Source: Halobacteriovorax sp. (lineage in GTDB: Bacteria > Bdellovibrionota > Bacteriovoracia > Bacteriovoracales > Bacteriovoracaceae). Taken from it: a DNA stretch of 60,400 bases. The stretch is taken from positions 65,393 to 125,792 of the forward strand of contig PBIO01000010.1 in the NCBI GenBank assembly GCA_002720865.1, read 5' to 3'. Made by a program: the position numbers and the translations under genes. The notes under the pieces are model-generated. The model did not search any database. It saw only the letters and a list, made by a program, of their open reading frames with translations, and was not told the origin of the DNA. Shown here in pieces: positions 14,042 to 23,651 of this stretch (position 1 is its first letter; each line of letters starts with the position of its first letter).

Positions 14042-15115
14042 ATGAACAAGCATCTAACTCTCGATGAGCAAATTGAAAAGATACAACTGCATATTGATTA
14101 CAGTTTGGGTGAGCTGTTTGCCGGTGGTCACAGTAAGGCTGTCCGACACGATGTTAGAGTTTCAGCATTTTTTGGTTGGAGGCTATTTTGTTCTAACAAT
14201 ATTAGCAAGACATGGGATGAAGTATTAAATCTAATGCCCTCAAACGTAGGGAGAGAATCTTTAAGGGATGCCACTAGGGATTTTAAGTCTTTCTATCTTA
14301 TGGTTGGAACAAGTTTAGATGCTGTTATATCAGTTTTGATTTCCCAGGAGTTTTCTAAGCATGTCCCACAGGAGCATCTTGAGGTGCTTTTATCAGAGAG
14401 ATACCCAGCCTTTAGGAAAGCTTCAGAAAAGTACAATGAAGCAATAGACGATCTTTATAATGAAAAGAAAAAATCCAAGGCAATTGAGACGCTTACTGAT
14501 TACTGCAAGAAGCATCTTTTTGATGTGTATAAAGATATAGACAGCAAATATAAATCAGAAGCTTTAATAATGCTCATGCTCAACGTAAAAGAGTTTGTTA
14601 TCCTCGATCACCCTCACTCGGAAGAGTTGCTGAAAGTGATAGACAAATTCATATCAAGAAAAGTGGCATATAAAAAAGATGGAAAGTTTGGATTATTCTC
14701 CGATTACGTTAGCCCCAAATTCGCCACAACCTTCCAAGAATCTATCAAAAAGGAAGTGAAAGAAAGGTATTTATCTGAGTATGTTATAGGTAAGCATCTT
14801 GGAATGAACTTCATACACATCGAATCCCTCTCAAATGAAGGCATGAAGAAAGCTGAAGAACTCACTATAAAGTTTATAAAGGACCTTAAAGATTTAGGGA
14901 AAGATAAAAAGTTTCAATCTGATGATCCTCTATCTACAAATGTCGTGGCATTCAATATTGAGCAAGTTAGGTTAGGTAGACAAGTAGCAAAGGCAGACAT
15001 TCATGTTCACCCAGAGCCTCCTACTATAAGAGGTAGCGTGGCATTTGATGTGAGGCCCGACAATAGCGAGTTATCTACTCCAGATTCTAAAAAACCAGTT
15101 AAAAAATCATCTTAA
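14042..15115 (+). CDS. Cytoplasmic protein of unknown function, 357 residues
   Basis: Starts at ATG 14042 after GTTGGAG. No signal peptide or membrane segment. The sequence is mainly helical with alternating Lys/Glu. The last about 50 residues (after residue 305) look disordered, with an H-V-H-P-E-P-P patch and a K-K-P-V-K-K-S-S tail. No family recognised. It stands alone between a reverse exported operon and the T4SS operon. Confidence 0.6.
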   Translation: MNKHLTLDEQIEKIQLHIDYSLGELFAGGHSKAVRHDVRVSAFFGWRLFCSNNISKTWDEVLNLMPSNVGRESLRDATRDFKSFYLMVGTSLDAVISVLISQEFSKHVPQEHLEVLLSERYPAFRKASEKYNEAIDDLYNEKKKSKAIETLTDYCKKHLFDVYKDIDSKYKSEALIMLMLNVKEFVILDHPHSEELLKVIDKFISRKVAYKKDGKFGLFSDYVSPKFATTFQESIKKEVKERYLSEYVIGKHLGMNFIHIESLSNEGMKKAEELTIKFIKDLKDLGKDKKFQSDDPLSTNVVAFNIEQVRLGRQVAKADIHVHPEPPTIRGSVAFDVRPDNSELSTPDSKKPVKKSS

Positions 15116-15290
15116 TTCTCACCAGACGTTAAACTCAGTCCCATCCATCGTCTGACGAACCACTTTTTAAAAACCCGTTGAAATCCCTCAAGAATTTCTT
15201 AAGATGCAATTATATAACGCATTGTGCGTCGCGTCTAAGTTTTGAAATGAAATTTAGCTTTTAACAAAACTGTTTTTACACGGAGGGTTC

Positions 15291-15551
15291 GTGTTTTGCT
15301 TTGGCAAGAAACCATATTCACAAAGTGAAGTCCCGGTCCTGGACTCAATAGCTATTCCCACCCGTCCAGCGTACCAAAGACTCAAACCTACCAAACTCAC
15401 TTCTGATTTGGGTGAAATGGCGGGCCCAACATTTAATGGTCACCTCTCCCTAATAATGTTGGGCCTTTTCTTGCTCCTCCCTTCTCTATTAATTTCAAAG
15501 GCCTCTAATGGCCAAGATCATATTCAAACCAATAAGGAGTACATTCATTGA
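15291..15551 (+). CDS. Possible small membrane/leader protein at the head of the T4SS operon
   Basis: GTG 15291 follows CGGAGGG. The 86-residue frame has one hydrophobic segment (L-I-M-L-G-L-F-L-L-L-P-S-L-L) near residues 53-68. A perfect 11-bp inverted repeat with T-run lies inside the frame, so this may be a translated leader whose ribosome transit controls a terminator rather than a structural gene. Its TGA overlaps the next start (TTGA). Confidence 0.45.
   Translation: MFCFGKKPYSQSEVPVLDSIAIPTRPAYQRLKPTKLTSDLGEMAGPTFNGHLSLIMLGLFLLLPSLLISKASNGQDHIQTNKEYIH
15423..15479 (+). terminator. Terminator-like hairpin inside the first T4SS-operon frame
   Basis: GGCCCAACATT (15423-15433) and AATGTTGGGCC (15465-15475) are perfect complements with a 31-nt loop, followed by TTTT. 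It sits about 70 bases upstream of the next gene, so it could reduce or attenuate transcription into the T4SS genes. Confidence 0.5.
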
Positions 15552-16219
15552 AAAAAATCATTCTATTTAAATTTATCATTTCGTTACTTATCACTTTTTC
15601 ATCTTGTGGAAAGTCAGAAAGTAACCAAGGAACTGGTCAAGTTACTCAAAATCAGTTTGAAACACGTTCCTTAACGACGAGCCAGTTGTTAAGCAAGCTT
15701 AATTCTTATACACCAAGCCTAAACGATGTAAGAGAAGGTGATGTTCATTCTCTTGAAGAGAAAACTGTAGTTACAATTACTACTCTGGATAATGAACAAA
15801 TATCATGTAGTGGTATTCGAGTTAAAGGTTATGAAGTTACTGACGTAAGAATATGGAAGTATTCATATGAAAGATTCGAGTTCGATATTGTCATATACGA
15901 TCCAGAAAAAGATCCAGCTGTATGTCTGTCATATAGTGGTGAAGTCTCGAATGAGTTTAGAATCGAGGGAAAAGATTCCATTGATTATAAATATTCATCA
16001 GCATTAAGAGATTTTATAAGTTCTATTCATTTCTATGCAATTACTGAACTATCTCAAAGCATCGTAGAGCTCAAATATACGATTGATGGAGTGTTGTACA
16101 CTGAGAGATACGACCTAACACGACCTTTTAAGTTTTCTCTAAGTCAAAAATTAGAAACCGATTCTGTTTCAAATGAAGAGTTGTTAAATCACACATTCAT
16201 TTTTGAGAGGAGGTATTAA
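15548..16219 (+). CDS. Lipoprotein of unknown function
   Basis: TTG 15548 is supported by the overlap with the previous TGA and by AAGGAG upstream. The lipobox F-S-S-C ends at Cys20. The mature region of about 200 residues is beta-rich with Cys residues in I-S-C and V-C-L. No family recognised. It shares one base with the next gene (TAATG), so it belongs to the T4SS operon and may be an outer-membrane accessory. Confidence 0.65.
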   Translation: MKKIILFKFIISLLITFSSCGKSESNQGTGQVTQNQFETRSLTTSQLLSKLNSYTPSLNDVREGDVHSLEEKTVVTITTLDNEQISCSGIRVKGYEVTDVRIWKYSYERFEFDIVIYDPEKDPAVCLSYSGEVSNEFRIEGKDSIDYKYSSALRDFISSIHFYAITELSQSIVELKYTIDGVLYTERYDLTRPFKFSLSQKLETDSVSNEELLNHTFIFERRY

Positions 16220-16656
16220 TGAAACCTCTCAGAACCTTTTTAAAAACCTTACTTTTTTATCTCCCATTTTTGTTTATGGGATCAGGAAACTCGGCACTTG
16301 CTTTTGAGTATAAACTGTACGGAAAGATGGTCTGTGAGGTCAAGGACATTGAGGAAAATTCAATCTTCAAGTCGATAGATATTGGCAATTATAAAAACGA
16401 GCAAAACGCCTCATTCCCAACTGACCTCGGAGTAGCGGAATTACTGTTATCCCACTCACCCTCTAAAGAGGGAGGACCAGGAAAAGCCTTCTCCAAAATT
16501 TCAGTATCAGATACCTCATACAAATTCTTCATCCCTGTTTCACAGATCCAGAAAATGAAAATGGGTGAAGTCGGAGAGAGAAGGTTTGAGTTTAAAAGCG
16601 GTATCTCGCTTTTCAATGTTTCTTGTCAATTTTGGCGAATTAGCAACGGAGAATAA
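16219..16656 (+). CDS. Exported protein of 145 residues
   Basis: A strong GAGAGGAGG precedes ATG 16219. A signal peptide (to about A-L-A, residue 29) is followed by a beta-rich periplasmic domain with two cysteines. It directly abuts the next lipoprotein gene, with no space between TAA and ATG. Unknown accessory of the T4SS operon. Confidence 0.6.
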   Translation: MKPLRTFLKTLLFYLPFLFMGSGNSALAFEYKLYGKMVCEVKDIEENSIFKSIDIGNYKNEQNASFPTDLGVAELLLSHSPSKEGGPGKAFSKISVSDTSYKFFIPVSQIQKMKMGEVGERRFEFKSGISLFNVSCQFWRISNGE

Positions 16657-18486
16657 ATGAAATTTATTATATCACCAGTATTAATCCTTTCTTTCCTTTT
16701 CCTATCTATTGGTTGTTCAAGGACAGGAGAAGAAGAGGTCGCAGGACCTGTTACCCAAGTATCAAATCCACTTAAACCAATTAGTCCAGATGGGGACGAA
16801 GATGGTGACAGGATTCCCAACAGTAAAGACGAAAATATGTTCCTTGCTGATGTTGTTGAGCTCGACAAAAAAATTGCTCAGTCATACAGCATGGTTCTTG
16901 ATAAACCTGTAAGTGGGAGCGCATCATTCGCGATTGAGCACAATGTAGATCACGGTGACTTTGATTTTAATTATGGCGTTGGCAACCACGACTTCAAGGT
17001 TAAATCAGACAGAATGATCTCAAAAGTTGCTAAGTTCACATCAGTAGCCAGGGGAGTACTTAGGACAATTGATTACGAGAAGATTTCTTACCCTAAGGCT
17101 AAAAAAGGAAGACACCTTAAGGGACTTCGTGAATACCTGGCCGCAGGATATGAGTACGATATTGAAGGAAATGATTTAAAAGTTTCATTCTCTTCAACCA
17201 TCACTCTTGTTCCTACAGACAATTTTGAAGAGGTTAAGGATGTTGTTTTAGGTATTTATTACTTTAATTACGACACAGGAAAAGACGTGAAGGTGGCAAC
17301 AACTAAGGTCGAAAGAACTTTCGCTAGAGACAATAAAGAGAAATTTACGGTAACCCTTGAAAACCTTCCGAACAGGATCCTGTTGGAAAACTATTTCAAA
17401 CACGGGGAATTTCTATCTGTTAAGGTAGAGGATTTTACAATTCCCTCGATGAAAACCACCAACTCTGAGTTTATGAAGGGGGTGTATGCCAAGACTATTC
17501 CAGTTGGGATCACGACTCCACTATATAACAGAGTGAAATACGTTTCTACTTCGAGACATAACAACACCATCGTTAAGATTATCCAAGCTATCTTTAGAGA
17601 AGATTACAAAATCGAAAACAATGTAATCACTCAGCTTGGAGAATTTGTAAATAACACAAAGGGCGGTGAAACACTCGGGGATCTTCGAGGACATGATAAA
17701 ACCGGAAAATGGTATTTACTGACTAATAAAACGAAATACGAAGTATTTAACCATGAGTTTAAAGCTGGCGATCGCATTATTTTTAATTTTGCGATTGATA
17801 ATACCGTTGCCACCCAAGTCGAAAGAACTTCATCAATGATTAAGCCCAAGGTTGAATCGGGTGAGTTTTATGAAGAGTTTGACTTAGGAGAGATAAGTAA
17901 AAACTCAAAGTTGAGTTTATTAATCTCAGGGGTAACCCTAAAGAGAGAGGATCTCTTTAAAAGAGAAATCCCTAGTGGTGGACGGTTTTTCAGTCACCGC
18001 AGTGGGAACAATGTGTATTACAAAGCGTACATGTGTTACTTCAGGGAACAAAGAAGAAGCGGTAATTTTCTTGTTGACCCATTAAAATTTGATCGAAACG
18101 ATAAATCAGAAAATCTTGAACATATACTTCTTGTTTCACAGGACCAATCTTTCAACTTTAAAGAAATACTTGAAAAGGCAGAAGGTATTTCTCACGAATG
18201 GGTTCAAGACACATTGGTGTTTAAAATTCACAACTCAGAAAAACTTTTCGAGTCACTACAAATCGAACCATCTTCTCTTCGCATAAGAGTCGCGTCGATA
18301 GATAGGCCTGGGTATGTCGGTTCAAAAAGAACTCACGGAAAGGGTCCTTATACTGACCAGAGAGCCTTACAGTGCCGAGAAGACATTATCTGGGGGAACT
18401 TTCCCGAGCACAGACCGAAGCACATTGACCATAAACACGAAGTGACAGTTGACCTTATTGGCCACCTGGACACTTTCTATAACTAA
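16657..18486 (+). CDS. Large lipoprotein with a thrombospondin type 3-like calcium motif
   Basis: 609 residues. Lipobox S-I-G-C20. Residues about 44-60 (D-G-D-E-D-G-D-R-I-P-N-S-K-D) match the calcium-binding TSP3 repeat often found in outer-membrane lipoproteins. The remaining 550 residues are beta-rich with no named family, perhaps a surface adhesin or pilus-associated component. It lies directly before the pilin-like gene and is co-directional and tightly spaced, which suggests a role in mating-pair contact (inference). Confidence 0.65.
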   Translation: MKFIISPVLILSFLFLSIGCSRTGEEEVAGPVTQVSNPLKPISPDGDEDGDRIPNSKDENMFLADVVELDKKIAQSYSMVLDKPVSGSASFAIEHNVDHGDFDFNYGVGNHDFKVKSDRMISKVAKFTSVARGVLRTIDYEKISYPKAKKGRHLKGLREYLAAGYEYDIEGNDLKVSFSSTITLVPTDNFEEVKDVVLGIYYFNYDTGKDVKVATTKVERTFARDNKEKFTVTLENLPNRILLENYFKHGEFLSVKVEDFTIPSMKTTNSEFMKGVYAKTIPVGITTPLYNRVKYVSTSRHNNTIVKIIQAIFREDYKIENNVITQLGEFVNNTKGGETLGDLRGHDKTGKWYLLTNKTKYEVFNHEFKAGDRIIFNFAIDNTVATQVERTSSMIKPKVESGEFYEEFDLGEISKNSKLSLLISGVTLKREDLFKREIPSGGRFFSHRSGNNVYYKAYMCYFREQRRSGNFLVDPLKFDRNDKSENLEHILLVSQDQSFNFKEILEKAEGISHEWVQDTLVFKIHNSEKLFESLQIEPSSLRIRVASIDRPGYVGSKRTHGKGPYTDQRALQCREDIIWGNFPEHRPKHIDHKHEVTVDLIGHLDTFYN

Positions 18487-18498
18487 AAGGAGGTAGAA

Positions 18499-18804
18499 AT
18501 GAAAATTCTATCAGGTATTTCAAGAAGGCTACGGACAGTAAGTATCTCGACTCTCGCCCTAGTTCCGGTATGCGCATACTCAGCTGATCCCTGGACTATG
18601 GTTAAGTCATTTTACATGTCCAAAGGTTACAAATGGTTCATGGCCTTCTTATTACTCGGAGCACTTGTCGGTATTTGGAGGCACTTTGAGAATAGTGCTG
18701 TTGGAAAATACGTTCTTGCTATTTGTGTTCTTGTGGGTGTCGTCGTGAACTTACCTGGTTTACTTGAGTTATCCGCAAGACTTACAACAGGATTGATTTC
18801 CTAA
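18499..18804 (+). CDS. VirB2/TraA-like pilin
   Basis: AAAAGGAGGT precedes ATG 18499. The 101-residue protein has the VirB2 pattern: an N-terminal signal peptide (cleavage likely near Y-S-A-D, residue 29-30), then two hydrophobic helices, W-F-M-A-F-L-L-L-G-A-L-V-G-I and Y-V-L-A-I-C-V-L-V-G-V-V-V, separated by a short polar loop. VirB2 forms the conjugative pilus. Position immediately before VirB3- and VirB4-like genes supports the call. Confidence 0.7.
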   Translation: MKILSGISRRLRTVSISTLALVPVCAYSADPWTMVKSFYMSKGYKWFMAFLLLGALVGIWRHFENSAVGKYVLAICVLVGVVVNLPGLLELSARLTTGLIS

Positions 18805-18805
18805 A

Positions 18806-19057
18806 ATGAAAGCTTCTAACCCTCGTTACATTCGAGCTCGTGCAGGATTCTTTGGAATCTCAATTTTTGATTGCATGGTGGCCTTTTCAGTTCTCTGCCT
18901 AGGCCCAATGTTCGAGCTCGAATTTGGAGGGGTAGCAGTCGTGAATACTCTATATTTTGTTGCACGGATTATGACCAGAAACAAGATAAGCGGTAAGGAG
19001 ATTCCGGCAAAGATTAAAAAATCAAAATATTTATATTGGACAAGAGCAGTAAAATGA
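18806..19057 (+). CDS. VirB3/TraL-like inner-membrane protein
   Basis: 83 residues with the VirB3 layout: a short N-terminal basic stretch (N-P-R-Y-I-R-A-R-A), a hydrophobic hairpin through about residue 50, and a basic C-terminus. It lies between the pilin and the VirB4 ATPase, and overlaps the latter by 22 bases. Confidence 0.65.
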   Translation: MKASNPRYIRARAGFFGISIFDCMVAFSVLCLGPMFELEFGGVAVVNTLYFVARIMTRNKISGKEIPAKIKKSKYLYWTRAVK

Positions 19058-21084
19058 AAGCACTACTAGACGACATTAAAAACATAATTTCTTCAAGTAA
19101 AACAAAGCAAAGCTTTTCAGGAATCGAATGGCCGATTGCTAAAGTAAGCGGTAATGAAATCATAAGCAGAAAGAACGTAAAGAGTTATGCTTATGAGTAT
19201 ATCGGTAAAGATATTGACCAGCTGTCTCCTGAAGCAAGATTGCTTTTTATCTTAAAGCTTAGAGCCTACCTAAATAAGGCATCAAGCGGAAACTTCTATA
19301 AGTTCTATCTGAAAAATAATCGTATCTTTGTTAATACCACTGAGGAAAATGCAAGATTTTTTGGAGGGAGGTTAGAAAAGCTCGATAATCCCCTATCTAT
19401 TCATTTTGAAGGGGGTCAGATATATGGAGCTCCTTATTTCGGTCCCGACTATTACAAGGTAAATGGCCTTTATTATCGAATAATCAGCTTTGAATCGAAT
19501 AGTTTTTCAACAAATAAAATCGACTTCGCAGAGTTTTCTGGACACCACGAGTTGATGGTTCAGTTTATCAAACGAAAGACAGCAGTAGTTGATAACAAAC
19601 TGGCTGGGAAAGAAAAGTTGCATGGAATTGTCAAAGGTGCATCTGATCTCAATATTACATCTGAAGAAGCAAAGGAAGAGTTACGTTTAGTCAGGAAACA
19701 ATTAGAGCAAAAAGTAGAAAGCCTTTTTTTTGCCTATGTTAGCCTATTCGTTAGTGCGAATACCCTTGAAGAACTAAATTCAAAAACAATTAGATTACTA
19801 AATATTCTTGATGATGAAGGGCATACTCCATTTTTTGAAACTCACTCTCTTCAAGAAGTTTATAAATCAACACTTTTTGGTGTATCGCCATTATTTGGAA
19901 AATATGGTCAAGAATTTAATACGAGTGTTCTCTCAAACATTCTCCCTCTTTCAGTAGATAAGGTAAGTTCTTTTGGAAAAAAATATTTTTCAAGAGCCGG
20001 TAACGACGTTTATCTTGATTTGATGGATTTGGGAGACGGCCTAAATGTACTTTGGACAGGACCAACTGGCCGAGGGAAAAGTGTTACGGCCAGAGATTAT
20101 GCCTGGGACTTAATTGAATCCACAAAAATGAAGCTTCTGATCCTTGAATACGGTGTTTCAAGTGAAAGGTTCGTAAAGTGGCACAAAGGGGTAAGTTACT
20201 CAGATAAGATCCCTTTTTTGATGTTTAAAGAAGATCCCCATTATCTCCTGGAAATCTTCTTATCCCAGGTTGATAGAGACAAAGATAATATCAATACGGT
20301 TGATAGTGGGAAAATTTATGAAAGAATCAAGAAAGGAATTGAAGAAGATGCTTTTAATTCTGTCGATGACTTTATTGATTATGTTAGCGAAGACTATGAA
20401 GAGTTTAAATACTACTTCTCAGAGATTCGTGACTATTTAGACGATGAGAGCGAACTACCCACCGAAGCAAAAATAATTCATTGTAATATCAAATTTTATC
20501 CCAAAAGAATGAAAAAAGTTGTTCTGGCCTTTTTTATGAAATGGTTTGAAATGTACGAAGGGGATATAATGCTTCTCCTTGATGAACTTTATAAGTTTAT
20601 CAAAAAAGAAGAGGAGGACGTAGGAAGCTACATTGACGAGTTCATTAGAACATTCCGAAAAGAAGGAAAGCCGATTTGGCTTTTTACTCAAAACCTGACC
20701 GATAAAGATCAAATCGCTTACTTTGAAGCAATGACCAAAAACTGTGATGTTAGGGTGTGCTTTAGAGAGGGAAGTGAGATAAGTAGTCTTTCAAACTTTA
20801 AATCCGACCATATAGTGACTCTAAATTCATTGTTTTATGAAGAAATTTCTTCAGATGATGTAGGAACTTCAAGAAGCGAGGTAAAGTTCGCAGTTCTCGG
20901 GCCCACTGTTAACAAGGTCCTTAGACACCCCAAAAATGAACTCCGTTATACGGTTTTAAACACTGATAAAGATTTTACGACTATGTTTAAAAACTGGGAA
21001 ACAGGATATGGGGGAAGATTCCATGAATGTTTTAGAGAAAGTGTAATAACATTTATGGAAGCGAGGAGAGAACTTGGTGTTTAG
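19036..21084 (+). CDS. VirB4/TraC-like T4SS ATPase
   Basis: 682 residues. Walker A G-P-T-G-R-G-K-S lies near residues 340-347 and Walker B M-L-L-L-D-E-L near 511-517, followed by a T-Q-N segment typical of VirB4/TraC. VirB4 ATPases power pilus assembly and substrate transfer at the inner membrane. The length is somewhat below the usual near 800. ATG 19036 overlaps the VirB3-like gene. It is the most securely identified T4SS component of the operon. Confidence 0.88.
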   Translation: MDKSSKMKALLDDIKNIISSSKTKQSFSGIEWPIAKVSGNEIISRKNVKSYAYEYIGKDIDQLSPEARLLFILKLRAYLNKASSGNFYKFYLKNNRIFVNTTEENARFFGGRLEKLDNPLSIHFEGGQIYGAPYFGPDYYKVNGLYYRIISFESNSFSTNKIDFAEFSGHHELMVQFIKRKTAVVDNKLAGKEKLHGIVKGASDLNITSEEAKEELRLVRKQLEQKVESLFFAYVSLFVSANTLEELNSKTIRLLNILDDEGHTPFFETHSLQEVYKSTLFGVSPLFGKYGQEFNTSVLSNILPLSVDKVSSFGKKYFSRAGNDVYLDLMDLGDGLNVLWTGPTGRGKSVTARDYAWDLIESTKMKLLILEYGVSSERFVKWHKGVSYSDKIPFLMFKEDPHYLLEIFLSQVDRDKDNINTVDSGKIYERIKKGIEEDAFNSVDDFIDYVSEDYEEFKYYFSEIRDYLDDESELPTEAKIIHCNIKFYPKRMKKVVLAFFMKWFEMYEGDIMLLLDELYKFIKKEEEDVGSYIDEFIRTFRKEGKPIWLFTQNLTDKDQIAYFEAMTKNCDVRVCFREGSEISSLSNFKSDHIVTLNSLFYEEISSDDVGTSRSEVKFAVLGPTVNKVLRHPKNELRYTVLNTDKDFTTMFKNWETGYGGRFHECFRESVITFMEARRELGV

Positions 21085-23638
21085 GATCTGTATCCTCATA
21101 TTCGTTCTCCTTTTTGGACTTCAAAGAGTCCAGGCCGAACCGGTTTCAGCACTTACCGCTGTAAGCCAGGGAGCCACGATGTTTGGCCTATTTGGTGGAG
21201 CTAAAAATGTCGGAAAACTTGGCCAAGCCTCAGGTTTTGCCGGTGAGCTCCTTAGATTATTAGATCAGATCGGTCTTAAAAATAATGAAATGCTCAAGTC
21301 ATTAGGGAGCGTAAAGGAAAGGCTTGATGCTTCTTACACACTTTCTCATATGGCAATAATTAACTTTGAGAGAGTTAAGAGCCTGAGAGACTTGGATGGC
21401 CGTACCTTAACTGAGCTCAATAATAGTATTGCTGAAACGAAAAGCGCGATTAGATCAGCAAGAGATCATGCCAAAAGAATGGGTATCGAGCTAGAGATCA
21501 TCAAGTTACAAAACGAAGAGATAATTCATAGGAAGATGCAAGAAGAGATTTTGGTTCAGACGGCCAAGCAAAGATTAGAGGCCTCTGCCAAATCCATGAA
21601 TCAGAGATCCAGTAACTACAATACTGCGGTTAACACAGCATTTAGTAATATCAATCTCGTTAAGATTTCTCAGCAATTAGAGGATGTAAATACAATGATG
21701 AGCTTTTCTATTCAAAGAGAGCTCGATAAGGCAGATCAGAAAAGAAGAATAGAAGCTAAGATAAAGGAAATTTTAGGAATTACTCCTATTGAGAATCTTC
21801 AAGAAAGAATAGATAACGGTGAAAGTGGTGGAGTAAAGTTGAACTTGGAGCTAAAAGGGCTCTTAAGGTTCGAGTTACCTTTTCTCCCCAAACTTACGCA
21901 TTATTTACATAGGTACGCTTTAGCGGCTCTTTTGGCATTTAGTTTGTTTGCTCTAGTCATGTCGGTAATGAACAGCGTTCAAGAGACGGCCATCACCTTG
22001 CATGAAATATTGAAGCAGTCGTTCTTTGTATCCATAGCTTCAACAGTGTTTATGCTTGTTTCGGACATGGGATTCCTGGTTGCTGAAACAGTTTACCAAA
22101 TGTTTAAAGGCACTTCCTTTTTTACTCAGGGCCTAGGAAAGGCAATCAATGAGGTAAATAGAGTGGCCGATATTGGTTCAGCGAAAGAGCCTTGGTACAC
22201 ATTTTTCGGCGTTCACTTGGCTCCTCTTAAGGCATTCAAAGAAATTATGGGATACATCCTCGTGATCCTCGCAAGGCTTGCAGTCTACATCCTTAAAGGG
22301 ATTTATACGTGGGTCTATGTAAAATCAGTGGCACTGTCCTTTGTTCCTCTTGCGTTACATGTTTTTCCTGTTTTTAGAGGCAACTTAAGGGGGACAATGA
22401 GGGATCTCGTATATATCGGTGGGATGCCCCTTGTTGTTGCCATCTTATTAATCATTTATAGCTCTATTTTAAGCGGCGTTTATACGTCTGGAATCGTTGG
22501 TAATAATACTCAGGGATTTTGGCTAACATTTATGCTTTTAATCATGCTTCCGACTTGTGGATATATCGCTATGGGGTGGGCAAGAGATGGAGGTATCTCA
22601 GATGGAGCTTCAAGAGTTGCAGAAAATGCTCAAAAAGTAGGGGCCCTATCTCTCATGGGTGGAGCAACAGCTGTAGCAAAAACTCCCATGTTCACTGCCT
22701 TAAAGGATCTGGGAAAAGATAAATTAAAGAGCAGATTTAAGCCAAACGTGGATCCTCTTACTGGCGGAGGTAATGTAAGTAAATTTGGAAAGTTTAGGAA
22801 TTTAGCGTCAGATGGTGTTTCCAGATTCAGCACTAAGGGCAAAGAAAAAATTGAAGCCGTAAAAGGAAAGGTTAAGAAGTTTTCCGGAAATGACGGAAGT
22901 GGAATAAATGGAGGAGGCCCACAGGGAACCAGTGGCTCTATGGGTGGATTCAGTCCTTCAGTTACAAAGGATGAAGTATTAAAGGAATCAGCTGTCAAAA
23001 AGGATAGCTTTAGGATTAAGCCTTCTTCTAATGGTTATCTTGGTTCTAATAAAGAAGTGCGTCGAAGACCCGAGGATGTTTATCTACGTGGATCCGACAG
23101 TGAACACAATAGAGCCATGACTAAATTACACTCCGAATCTAGTAAGGATAACGGTCATGGGAGGAGTATTGTACCAAGGTCTAATGGTTCATATTCTAAA
23201 AGGGGAATGGATAGGGGTTCTAACAACTATCTTAACTCCTCAAATAAACTCAAATCATCTAATTCATTAGTTCCAGAATCACCAAGGTTTTATCGAAAGT
23301 CTATTCCTTCATCTAACAAGGGAATGTCTGCCCAGGATAGTGCTTACTTGAATATTCAAAAACCAACTCAGGAACAACTACAGAATAGAGGTAAGAAACC
23401 AGGCCTATATTCTGATGGCTATACGCCTTCAGTTAAGCCTGGTGAATATAAAACACCGTCAATGGATCACAATGAAACTTCTAATTATAAGAATGGGAGA
23501 TATAGCAACTTTGATGAACCAAAATTCAACAACAATGAGGAAGCTCAATTCAATAACGACGAGGCTCCTAAAAATAAACTTGCAACCAAAGTTATTAAAA
23601 ACTTGAAAGAAGATAAAAAAGACGAGCTACAAGAGTAG
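21074..23638 (+). CDS. VirB6/TrbL-like polytopic membrane protein with a long periplasmic N-terminus
   Basis: 854 residues; TTG 21074 or, better placed after GGAGAG, GTG 21077. A signal peptide (ends V-Q-A) is followed by about 240 residues of helical, coiled-coil-like sequence resembling the VirB5/TrbJ type. Six or so membrane helices follow between about 275 and 510, as in VirB6/TrbL. The last 330 residues are hydrophilic, Ser/Asn/Lys-rich and probably disordered. It may be a fusion of VirB5-like and VirB6-like parts, as no separate virB5 was found. Confidence 0.7.
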   Translation: MVFRICILIFVLLFGLQRVQAEPVSALTAVSQGATMFGLFGGAKNVGKLGQASGFAGELLRLLDQIGLKNNEMLKSLGSVKERLDASYTLSHMAIINFERVKSLRDLDGRTLTELNNSIAETKSAIRSARDHAKRMGIELEIIKLQNEEIIHRKMQEEILVQTAKQRLEASAKSMNQRSSNYNTAVNTAFSNINLVKISQQLEDVNTMMSFSIQRELDKADQKRRIEAKIKEILGITPIENLQERIDNGESGGVKLNLELKGLLRFELPFLPKLTHYLHRYALAALLAFSLFALVMSVMNSVQETAITLHEILKQSFFVSIASTVFMLVSDMGFLVAETVYQMFKGTSFFTQGLGKAINEVNRVADIGSAKEPWYTFFGVHLAPLKAFKEIMGYILVILARLAVYILKGIYTWVYVKSVALSFVPLALHVFPVFRGNLRGTMRDLVYIGGMPLVVAILLIIYSSILSGVYTSGIVGNNTQGFWLTFMLLIMLPTCGYIAMGWARDGGISDGASRVAENAQKVGALSLMGGATAVAKTPMFTALKDLGKDKLKSRFKPNVDPLTGGGNVSKFGKFRNLASDGVSRFSTKGKEKIEAVKGKVKKFSGNDGSGINGGGPQGTSGSMGGFSPSVTKDEVLKESAVKKDSFRIKPSSNGYLGSNKEVRRRPEDVYLRGSDSEHNRAMTKLHSESSKDNGHGRSIVPRSNGSYSKRGMDRGSNNYLNSSNKLKSSNSLVPESPRFYRKSIPSSNKGMSAQDSAYLNIQKPTQEQLQNRGKKPGLYSDGYTPSVKPGEYKTPSMDHNETSNYKNGRYSNFDEPKFNNNEEAQFNNDEAPKNKLATKVIKNLKEDKKDELQE

Positions 23639-23651
23639 CCAAGGAGAATAA

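Noticed and set aside
22519..22998. Alternative frames within the VirB6-like gene
   Set aside because: Shadows with no ribosome site; the main frame has clear membrane helices.
23415..23606. Small frame inside the 3' end of the VirB6-like gene
   Set aside because: Frame-shifted shadow of the Asn/Lys-rich tail.
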